Assembly (NCBI GenBank): GCA_001574975.1 | Contig: KQ965769.1 | Span: forward strand, 271,196 to 335,195 | Origin: Gonapodya prolifera JEL478 | Lineage: Eukaryota; Monoblepharomycota; Monoblepharidomycetes; Monoblepharidales; Gonapodyaceae | Length of the DNA stretch: 64,000 nt | Reading direction: 5' to 3' | Shown: positions 56,020 to 64,000 of the stretch, in pieces | Layout of the letters: each line of letters opens with the position of its first letter | Position numbering within the stretch: the stretch's first letter is position 1 | Translations under genes and position numbers: made by a program | The notes under the pieces: model-generated | What the model saw: only the letters and a program-made list of their open reading frames with translations | Databases searched by the model: none | Told to the model about the DNA's origin: nothing

Positions 56020-57361
56020 TCATGATTTTGCTAGCAAGTCTGGCACGTCCAAATCCGTCGACACCACCCTCTTCAAGAACTTCAACGGTTGCTTGCCCAG
56101 CTTTTCCGGCACTTCAATCTTACGTGCCGCCCTCGTGTTCATTTTCTGACCCACGCGTTCATTGACTCCCCGGATGTACGCGACCGACTGCACGACGATG
56201 CAGAACACGAACCAAGCAAGGATCACGAGGGCGTCGCGGTACAGCAAGTGCTGCTGGGACTCGAATACGATGCGCGACACCCGTGGACGGCAAAGAAAGG
56301 GAAGAGTGCGTACCCGATCCGGTAGAAGTCAGGCGTGATGAGCATTTCAGTGAGTCCGCCGCTGCTGGTGATGAAAACGTAGAGGAAAAGCATCACTATC
56401 TGTGAGACGAGATGGTAATAAAGCAGGTGTGTCATATCAAAACGGCTCGCCGGAGAATTGACCATTCCAAATACGCAGGGGGTCCAAAATCTACTCACCC
56501 CTTGACCTATCTTATTCCCCAGCAACGTAAACAGCATCGAGACGAACGACAAGCTCGTGAGCCCCACATAGAACCACCAGAACCAAACGCGCGCAAAGTT
56601 TCCCTGAGTCGATCCCAGAGCGAAGGGCGCTCCATTGATCACGAACGAAAGGACGAGCATAAAGGGAATTGCGAAGTAGAGACGCAGGATGCCTTGGCGG
56701 ATCCGGTCCGAGGGGACTTTGATTTTGGCAATGAAGTTGGCGGAGAGGATTGAGGCGACAAGCTGCAGAAACGAGAGTCGAAAAGATTGAGAAAAAAGGT
56801 GGAAATGGAGGACGTTTTAAAAAGGCTTACTATCAAAACCATTGTTATGAGCGTCATGGTATCTTGGGCTGGCTTTGTTACTGGATGAATGTTGGTCAAT
56901 TTCATTTGAACAGGGCTATTTGATCAAACNNNNNNNNNNNNNNNNNNNNNNNNNNNNNNNNNNNNNNNNNNNNNNNNNNNNNNNNNNNNNNNNNNNNNNN
57001 NNNNNNNNNNNNNNNNNNNNNNNNNNNNNNNNNTTAACCAAATTCTGCGCGAGTCCACTCCGAAACGATGTTTGGAACTGCAACAGGGCATTGACAAACG
57101 AGGTGTCGATGTTGTACCCTCGCCCCGAGTCGTGGATGTATTCGACGGTGGAGGGAGGTGTTCCGTTGACGCCAAGGATCCCCGCCACGAGGTTTCGAGA
57201 GTATCTGAGGGCGCAAATATGGCACCCCACACCCTTGCACCATCGTCTACAGTGGCAAGGATAGTGTCGCGATCCAGAATAAACCGAGCTTTCAGCGTAC
57301 CTCCGTTCCGCACAAGACTCATGGAGCACAACACTACGATTGAATTGTATGTGGACCACAT
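56020..57361 (-). CDS. SNG1/DUF3533-family membrane protein, partial
   Basis: Minus-strand exons: about 57361-57034, then a scaffold gap, 56929-56831, 56762-56499 and 56399-56020. The lumenal part has DDGARVWGAIFAPSDT, NLVAGILGVNGTPPSTVEYI and DTSFVNALLQFQTSF. After the gap come VQMKLTNIHPVTKPAQDTMT and membrane segments (LVASILSANFIAKIKV, AIPFMLVLSFVINGAPFALG, VWFWWFYVGLTSLSFVSMLF, IVMLFLYVFITSSGGLTEML, FYRIGYALFPF, ALVILAWFVFCIVVQSVAYI). This order matches fungal SNG1 (nitrosoguanidine-resistance, YhgE/Pip-like) proteins. Single-base shifts are needed near 57190 and 56280. The N-terminal cytosolic part and first membrane segment are not seen. A decayed F-box fragment begins right at its 5' edge. 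Confidence 0.6.
56930..57033. other. Scaffold gap (104 N)
   Basis: Run of N inside the SNG1-family gene; it hides the lumenal segment between SGLAQNLV and VQMKLTNI. Confidence 0.98.
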
Positions 57362-57364
57362 TCC

Positions 57365-57896
57365 TCAGCATGTCATGAGTGAACTGTTTTCTAGCTTTTT
57401 TCTTTTGATATGGGACCACTGCCGAATGTGAAGGCAGATCTGGCAGAGCCCGGGGTGGGAATGCAGAGTATGGGCAATTGCGGAAACGCGAGCAGGGGTC
57501 AAGGACTTTTTCTGCCGCGGCCGCCAGCGCTCTATCGAGCCCAGGAGCGCCACGGTTGAGAGAAACATCGCGAGGTCGTTGTCACCCCTGAACACCACGC
57601 TCTCGAGCTTACCTGGTGTCACAGCCCCACCCAGCCTTTGCAGCTCGTCGAGGAGAATGCAAACAACTGCGATGTCTGCTGGCCACCGCCCGCATTCGAC
57701 CTCAGATGCGCTAGTCGGGTACTTCAAGCGGCGGAGGACGCGTGCGGCGATCGCATGTGGGTTGCGGAGCAGCCAGCTCGGTGTTGAAAGCGGAAGTGGG
57801 AAGGCCAAGACGGCTGCCGGCCCAGAACGCGGATATGCGGATGATGATTTCAGATGGAAGGGATAAGAGAGGGAAGTGGGCGGGTCGCCGGTTCAC
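57365..57896 (-). pseudogene. F-box-family gene fragment, frame broken
   Basis: Minus strand from 57896: FPLLSLPSEIIIRISAFWAG is an F-box-like start. One base out of frame, TPSWLLRNPHAIAARVLRRL, WPADIAVVCILLDELQRLGG and KLESVVFRGDNDLAMFLSTV follow. The second part is the type of segment that precedes ankyrin repeats in chytrid F-box/ankyrin proteins, but no repeats follow because the SNG1-family gene begins. Likely a truncated, decayed member. Confidence 0.5.
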
Positions 57897-58623
57897 TGGG
57901 TTAGAAGAGTCGATGATGTTTCTCGATGGCAGGGGTCTGAGGAGAAGACTTACGCGCGGTCATGGGATCTACCATCGTGTCCGCTTTTGATGTTCTACAG
58001 AGCGCCGTGTTTGCAGGTCAAGCCCGGCATGGAGCTGGGACGAGCGACACCTTCACGGTCCGCCTCGCGGAGGAGCGCCGGCTGGCGGGATTGGCCATCA
58101 CAGAGGCGCCTGAGCTCTAGAGTCTAGATGTTGAATGTAGTTGTCGAGTGTATTGCCAAGTCCAATACACAGGATCATCCTTTCTAATTCAAGGCCCCCA
58201 CAGGGAGGCGCAAAGTTCATGTATCGCTCGCTGCGGGCGAACTGTCTTATTTGCATTTCGAACGTTGCTTGCACTGCTGGCTTGGTTGGGGCCTTTTGTT
58301 TTCGAGCGTTGGAGGGCACGCGGAACAGAGGAACATCATCGATGCAGAACATCGCAGTCCGGGAGAGGGGGTGCGATATCCCCATCACAACACCGAATCA
58401 GAAGCAATCGATAACCAGCATCACGTGCTTCACTCGCTGGACGCACCTGCGATCGGCGAAGCATGGGACGTTGGGACGGCGAAGACGGAGTGGCGAGTCA
58501 GGGCGGAAACGAAAGGAAGGACGCACAGCGCATAGACGATTAGGAAGACTGAAGGGACTGTCGATAGCGGGAAGAAGCAGAGCTGACAGCGAGACGTAGA
58601 CTGGCTGCCGGTGGGCAATCAAA
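57897..58623. other. Intergenic, no supported gene
   Basis: About 730 bp, only weak frames on both strands. Confidence 0.5.
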
Positions 58624-58748
58624 ATGGGCGGCGCATTTCGGATCAGCAGGGGAGACAGCGTGGGAGCGGGAAGAGAGACGCGACTGCGGGCTGGAATTGC
58701 GATTGCGCTGAGTGCGTTGGGGGGAGTGAATGCGCAGACTGGTGAGAG

Positions 58749-61545
58749 ATGAAGATTTGGGTGTGTCGGGCGGATTGGATCACTGACTTGGATGGTGCTC
58801 TTGGCTCGGCTCTGAATGACAAAGACAACACGCAGCAGGTGAGATTGGTGTCAGACGAGATTCCATCGACTAGTGCTCACTTTTGAGCTTCTCTCAACTT
58901 TCACACTTCTGCTCCATCACCTCACAACCCACAATCAAAACTCCAGCCCGACGACATCATCCTCCGCATCGGCGCACTCTCCCTCACACGCACATGGACA
59001 ATCGTCTTCTTCTCCGTCGCGGGTGCACTCCTCGCGCTCATCCTCCTCGCAATCGTCTACTTTGTCTTCTTCGCCCGGTCGTCTCGCCCACACTCACCCT
59101 CGAAACGCACATCAAAGACCCCGCAAAACGACGACGACGACGACACCCCGATCGCGGAGATGCAAATGTCGGGAAGCTCGGTGAACCTCCTCGCGAACGT
59201 TCCCAAACCGGGCACAACCGACGCACCAGTCCTTCCCATCACGGTCGACCCGCCTTCTTCCTCCTCCGCCACCACCAAGCCAGCCGACTCCCCTCCTACT
59301 GCACTTCCCCACAATCGCACAGTCTCCTCAACAAAGCCTCCACCGACACCGATGGCGCCTACCCCCGTGGTGGTGGACGCAATCCCAGAACTCCACGAAG
59401 CACCCGACCCTTCAAAAGCTCACGGCCTCGCCCGCTTCCAATCGCAGCATGCAAAGACCCTCGTGGCTGGGACCGGTGGAAGTCCTGTGTCGGCGTCCAG
59501 CTTGCCGGGAAGCGCTACGGGGAGTATGGCACCCGCACATGGACTTGTCGACGACGGGTTTGCAGACGCAACACTCGTTGCTGGAGCTGGCGCAGGCGGC
59601 GGGCAGGGCACGACGACCGCACCGATGGCTTCGCCTACGACTGCACTGATGTCGCCCTTACTGGGTGACTTGGGCCATTCGCATCCCGACTCTAACGCTC
59701 CTGCTCCTGCTCCTGCTGCCACGCCGACCACCACCCTGGCGCAAGCTCCAAACATCTCGCTCGCATCGTCTCATTCGCCAACCTCTCCTTCCGCCCATCA
59801 AACGACACCAAAATCCACATCCTCCTCGACCCGTGCCGCGCTCCACATCCTTCCGACGCCCGCCACACCCCCTCCCGACGCTGGCGGGGTCCACCTCGGC
59901 ACATCCACCCCAACACCCGCCCTAGAAACTCCGGCATCGCTCATGCAAACCCCGCTCGCACTCCGCGACCCGCGCCCGTTCTCTCCCCGTGTCGGGCTCT
60001 CACCTGCCAGGCTCAGGGTCACGGTCAGGGCGATGCTGCGGCACCATTCGAGTCTTGTCAAGAGCGGCGGGGCCGAAGGGGATGGTGCGGGAGAGGTGTT
60101 TAAAGTCGCAAGGGAGTTGGGAGTGGTTGCGGGACTGAGCAAGGAGGTTTTGAGGGCCGCGAGTGCGCCGAGGGGGAGGAAAATTGGTGTGTTTGGTGTG
60201 GGTTGTTGGGGGTGGGTGTGCGAGAGGGGTTGGTTAGGGTGCGGAGCGAGCTACTGCGTGGGTGGGGGCATTGCAGAATCGTCAGGACAACGGGAATCGA
60301 ACACGTCATTAGAGCTTCACAAGATGCTTACATAAAACCACTCTCTTCCTCTCCACCCCAGGTCTCTCCCGCGGCGCCTCTTCCCGCCGTTCAACCCGCA
60401 CCCGTCGAGGCACGACCGTCAAGCAAACAGGCAGCATCCGCGGAATTCCCATCGTGGAAGTCGTCGAAGCTCCCGAATCCAACGACGGCGTTGGCGTGGG
60501 CGAGGGTGGGGAAGCAAAGGATGCAGTCTGTCAGCAAGACTGGGAAGACGAAGACGACGCACCGCTCTCGTTCCTCCCCGGCACCGGCACGCGCCCGCCG
60601 ACACCTGCTGGACGCTCGACCACTACCTCCACGCGGCCCGTAAAGTCTCTCGCGTCCCGTGCGGGTGGAAGTAAACCAGCGTCCCCAAAGTCCCCGAAGA
60701 AGAGCGAGGATAAGCAAAAGGGACACCCGAAAGTGGCGAGGGGTGCGACGAGGGGACGCACGGTGCGGATGAGGGGTGCTGTCAGTGTGAGCAAGGGTGC
60801 CGCCGGGATCGGTGCGGGAGTGGGAGTGGGAGCCGGCCCAGGGAACGAGGATGAGGAACCCCTTGGCGCAAAATCCCCCGCGCTCGCAGTTCCTGCTCCC
60901 ATGGGTGTGGTACCTGGCGTAGGCGTCGCGACGGGGGCTGGATTACCGCCGCTGCCCGCCTATGCCGGAATGGGCATGGCCATGGGCATGGCAATGCCTC
61001 CAATGCCCCCCACGATGGACCCCGCACAAGCGCAGTACCACGCCCAAATGCAGTATTACCAGGTGCAAGCACAGGCACAGGCACAGGCGCAGGCTAACCT
61101 CCAGGCCCAGATGAGCATGCAGATGCAATGGGTATTCTTGCAGCAACAGGCGCTCGCATACCACGCTCAGTACGGAGCTTCTCTTGCCGTTCCACCGCGT
61201 GGTCGTGGAGGGCGGAAAGGTGTGAGAGGTGGTGTGGGTGGGAAAAAGGGGCAAGCAGGAAGGGGAAGGAGAGCCTCCGCGATCAGCACCGCTTCGGATG
61301 ATTCGTGGACCTCAGCTACGACGGGGACGGGGACAGGGACTCTGGGCACGGGTACTGGAGGTGGGAGTACTTTGGGTCGGAGCGGGGGAGGAGGGTCGCG
61401 GATCGTTGAGGCGGTGATGGGTGGTGGTGCCAAGGCAAAAGAGGGAGGAAAGGGAGTGCCAGGGAAAGGAGGGAATGGGGGGTTGGATTGGAGCGCGATG
61501 GAAAGTGTGAATAGTCGTCCAGTCGAGAAGAGAACGTGGGATTGA
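58749..61545 (+). CDS. Single-pass membrane protein with long low-complexity cytosolic tail
   Basis: Exons 58749-58838, 58947-60186 and 60362-61545 join in frame to about 837 aa from the ATG at 58749 (MKIWVCRADWITDLDGALGS). A signal-peptide-like frame starts upstream at 58624 (ETRLRAGIAIALSALGGVNA) but cannot be spliced in frame with canonical sites, so the true 5' end is open. Soon after the start is a membrane segment (IVFFSVAGALLALILLAIVY). The rest is Pro/Ser/Thr-rich, with a more ordered block LALRDPRPFSPRVGLSPARL, RVTVRAMLRHHSSLV and LSKEVLRAASAPRGRKI. Late parts are Lys-rich, Met/Pro/Gln-rich (AQAQAQAQANLQAQMSMQMQ) and Gly-rich, ending RPVEKRTWD. The ordered block and tail are duplicated at 63210-63590. 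Confidence 0.65.
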
Positions 61546-61859
61546 GCAACTGTGTGAACTTGTTGGGGACTGGTTATGTAAAAGAGGAAATTCTGAAAGT
61601 TCAAAGCCGAATTTGTCTGAAAGATCTTACGTGGTGAATTGTAACTGTATTTTGGGCAAGAAGCAAAAGAATCACGATCGGTTCTTTAGTAACCCCTTCA
61701 TGCGAAGTGATCTCGGTGCATGCACATTCCGGCTGCCTGATCACAAACGAAGATCTCATTTCCTTCTGAAAGGGGTCAATCAGCGAGCGCTGAGCAGCTT
61801 CCAATTGATACCACGGCGTCCGAGATAAGAGGCAAACACAGCCGCCATCACTCAGACCA

Positions 61860-63179
61860 ATGGAAGACGAAAGCGACGAAGACGCCGAGCGCATGTGCAG
61901 TGTCGCACTGATGGGCGTTGCGGTGACCGGACTGCTCGCCATGGTGGTACTGGGCGGGAATTTCATCAGGGTCAAGGTCAGCAAGTGCTGCGCGGAGCCG
62001 CCGCGCCATATTTCCCCAATGCCCCCGTAACCGATCCGTACGTCATCTCGCGATAGGACTTTCGAAACCCTATCAATCATGTCTATGTCAGCCTTTTCGC
62101 TGCTGACTCCGTCCTCATCCTTACTGTCATTGTCGGACAAACAGTCCGATTTGTCACCGGTACACTACGCCTACCCAATTGGGCATGTCAGACAGAGGGT
62201 GGACTGCTGGCACTTGCAGCTATGGTGTCCGTTGCCTCTATTGCGCATATAGGTGAGTGATCATTCCAAGCACAATCGTTCGCACCATTGATGTCTACCC
62301 AGGCAGAGAGCGGTACAACATTGTGGTGCAACAATTTAGCTATGACCTTGCCGCCCACCGTGTAGGAATTGTATTCACTTGGGTTTCGGTGGCCTGCCTT
62401 GCCACCGCACTTGGCGTGGTTGGAGGTAGCAGTCAACATACTGGACTTTCGGTGAGACCGCTCTTTATGCTCGTCGTGCAAATGCCTGCAAGTGTCTTAC
62501 TCTTAGCGCCTGTGACACTCTAATGGAGATATGCGCTGGCGACTTTACCTCCCGAGACAACCGCGTTGTAATCGTTGCCATTCTAATCACTGTCTCATCT
62601 ATCGGGGGCTCCGTTCTCTTGGCACTGTTCTCGTATGTCTGCATCGCCAAAGCTATCTTCGACGTGCGCTACAATCGCCTTCAAACTGGTGCTTCAAGGA
62701 CCGAACTCACGGCATCCTCCATCAACGCCCGCAATGAAAGATCCCTCAAAAGTCCTATCAAATCTACTGAAATCCACCCCGCTGTGACGGCGCTCACCAT
62801 CGCCACGAGTTATTTCGTCACTTGGGCCACCTTTGCCTTGGGGATTCTCGTACCTGAAGTGACGACGGGGACGCATGCGGGGGGAGTTGACGCCACGATT
62901 GTGGAGCCGGTGTTGTGGATGCTCATATTTTGGCACTGTTCTGTGTGGGATGTGGTGCTTGTGTCTGGATTGGATCCAGAGCTGAGGGCAGAGATTCGCC
63001 GAGTGGTGGCTCGATGGTGGGCGGGTGGACATTCGGATGTGGGCAATGATCACGAGAGTGCTCAGATTGCTCAACCACGTACCAAAGACATGAATCAAGC
63101 TTCTGATCACCGGAGAAAGCTCGGGAATGAAGCGCCCGACGTTCTGAGAACAGCAGCAGGCTCATATCCCTCAGTCTAA
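61860..63179 (+). CDS. Seven-transmembrane receptor, class A GPCR-like
   Basis: Exons about 61860-61976, 62057-62252, 62303-62451 and 62493-63179 give about 382 aa in frame. Helices: ALMGVAVTGLLAMVVLGGNF (TM1), NHVYVSLFAADSVLILTVIV (TM2), CQTEGGLLALAAMVSVASIA followed by HIGRERYNIVV (TM3 with an ERY motif like the class A DRY), VGIVFTWVSVACLATALGVV (TM4), VVIVAILITVSSIGGSVLLA (TM5), ALTIATSYFVTWATFALGIL (TM6) and VLWMLIFWHCSVWDVVLVSG (TM7). The TM3 Cys and the extracellular CDTLMEIC could form the usual disulfide. No retinal Lys is seen in TM7, so it is not an opsin. Ligand unknown. The third intron would be only 41 nt. A second copy starts at 63965. Confidence 0.75.
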
Positions 63180-63209
63180 TTAACTATTTCAGATGATATC
63201 AATAGCATT

Positions 63210-63590
63210 TTGAACTTGCCATATAACAGCAAATTCCCGCCGGCACTTGCGCTCCTTGACCCGCGTCCATTCTCTCCCTGGGTTGCTCTCTCACCTGCCA
63301 GGCGTCCCGTGACAGTGAGAGCCATGCTGCGGAATGCAAAGGAGCTGGAGATGTACGCAAGGTTGCAAAGAAAACCGGCGTTGTGGCAAGGACTGAGAAA
63401 GGAGGTGCTGAGGGCTGCGAGTGCGTCCAGAAGCAGGAAGATTGGTGAGTAACTTGAGGAGGTGTTGGGCTGTGGAGCGAAATAAAAGTGGATGAAAGGG
63501 GTTAGCAGGGAAAGAAGCGAACAGACGACTGGATTGGAGTGCAATAAAAAATGTGAATAGACGTTCGATGGAGAAGAGAGCGTGTGATTG
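63210..63590 (+). pseudogene. Duplicated 3' remnant of the 58749 membrane-protein gene
   Basis: LALLDPRPFSPWVALSPARR, PVTVRAMLRNAKELEM and LRKEVLRAASASRSRKIG repeat the ordered block of the upstream gene, including its GT donor. Then comes LDWSAIKNVNRRSMEKRA, corresponding to LDWSAMESVNSRPVEKRTWD, with stops in between. The Lys-rich and Gln-rich parts have been lost. It is a truncated duplicate. Confidence 0.8.
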
Positions 63591-63964
63591 AGCAGAATGT
63601 GTGGGAACTTGTAGGTGACCTAAACAGGGAAAATATTCTGAAACTTGATTTTGTGGTGATGAAAAGATTTTAGTTGGTGTGGTATAAATTACAACTGTAA
63701 TTATGGTAAGAAGTTTGAAAAGAATCACGATCGGTTCTTCAGTGATCCCTCCGTGCGACGTGAAGAACCCTGGCGAGGTGATCTAGGGGCACAAAAGACC
63801 CGACTGCCTGACCACCAACGCAGATCTCAATTGGAATCAGCAAACCTGCACCGGGCAGCTTCTTAAGCCAAACGCCGACGTTCGCAATCAGAGAGCAACA
63901 TGCCGCCAATCGAATCGACCACCCACTCCCGATGGCAGAGCAAGATGATAGACTTACCCCCGCG

Positions 63965-64000
63965 ATGAACGACGCTGACGCCAAGCGCATAAGCAGTGGT
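63965..64000 (+). CDS. Second 7TM receptor copy, first codons only
   Basis: ATG at 63965 starts MNDADAKRISSG, matching MEDESDEDAERMCSV of the receptor at 61860 in position and pattern. The rest lies beyond the window. Confidence 0.6.
   Translation, partial: MNDADAKRISSG

Larger units (their letters stand above)
63210..64000 (+). repeat. Tandem segmental duplication of the 59940-61960 interval
   Basis: Beyond the coding remnant, the non-coding spacer is also shared: AATCACGATCGGTTCTT occurs at both 61670 and 63723, followed in both by a stretch with CTGCCTGA(T/C)CAC and AGATCTCA. Both copies end at the ATG of a 7TM gene. The duplicated unit is therefore the 3' part of the membrane-protein gene plus spacer plus receptor. 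The right copy runs off the window. Confidence 0.8.

Noticed and set aside
61601-62140. Minus-strand frame of 179 aa
   Set aside because: It overlaps the spacer and first exons of the 7TM gene in antisense; its upstream half is just the reverse of the receptor exons.
1-64000. tRNA, rRNA, CRISPR arrays, bacterial operons
   Set aside because: No tRNA box pairs with foldable arms, no rRNA-like sequence and no spaced direct repeats were seen; gene structure is eukaryotic.

Overview
This window looks like nuclear DNA of a fungus, most likely a zoosporic (chytrid-type) fungus. The genes are GC-rich and split by many short GT-AG introns (about 41-390 nt, with GTGAGT/GTACGT/GTAAGT donors). There is a Crypton remnant with the fungal recombinase / NDC10-like / GCR1_C domain order, a class A-like 7TM receptor, and an abundance of F-box, ankyrin, SEL1 and kinase fragments. 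Lineage is inferred from this mix; no rRNA or other marker is present. Scaffold gaps lie at 10074-10135 and 56930-57033, with single Ns at 5744, 5809 and 21192.

Layout. 0-14 kb: a Pro/Ser-rich membrane protein, a degenerate 130-155 bp tandem array, a SAP-like element relic, a small coiled-coil gene, a GPI-anchored mucin-like protein, a tail-anchored-type protein, then a broken kinase-SEL1 gene abutting a broken ankyrin gene. 14-24 kb: a secreted macrophage-activating-glycoprotein-like protein, a Ser/Thr kinase with DFN in place of DFG, and two tandem PTPMT1-like phosphatases. 24-34 kb: a hotdog thioesterase, the Crypton remnant, a PGAP4-like glycosyltransferase, the GTPase DRG1/RBG1 and an SDR oxidoreductase. 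34-49 kb: an unresolved coding-like stretch, F-box family members, small membrane proteins, a GH47 alpha-mannosidase, a decayed PHD-finger locus and a second SDR. 49-64 kb: the AP-2 mu subunit, an F-box/ankyrin pseudogene, two single-pass low-complexity membrane proteins, a SNG1/DUF3533 protein and a 7TM receptor whose 5' neighbourhood is duplicated in tandem at the right edge.

The most unusual signal is a family of GC-rich, hairpin-bearing repeats. Four copies were found (in the 7-2523, 14422-16050, 28376-30197 and 30503-32504 genes). All four lie inside introns of unrelated genes and in the sense orientation of the host gene, as expected of introner-like elements. A second signal is that many conserved genes carry single-base frame breaks while others next to them (DRG1, AP-2 mu, PGAP4, both phosphatases, kinase, both SDRs) are clean. 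This is either real gene decay or local sequence error.

Functionally the intact genes cover housekeeping trafficking (AP-2 mu), translation-linked GTPase function (DRG1), glycoprotein and GPI processing (GH47, PGAP4), cell surface (GPI mucin, MAG-like protein, single-pass membrane proteins), signalling (kinase, PTPMT1-like pair, 7TM receptor) and lipid/redox metabolism (thioesterase, SDRs). Neighbouring genes are not organised as a pathway.
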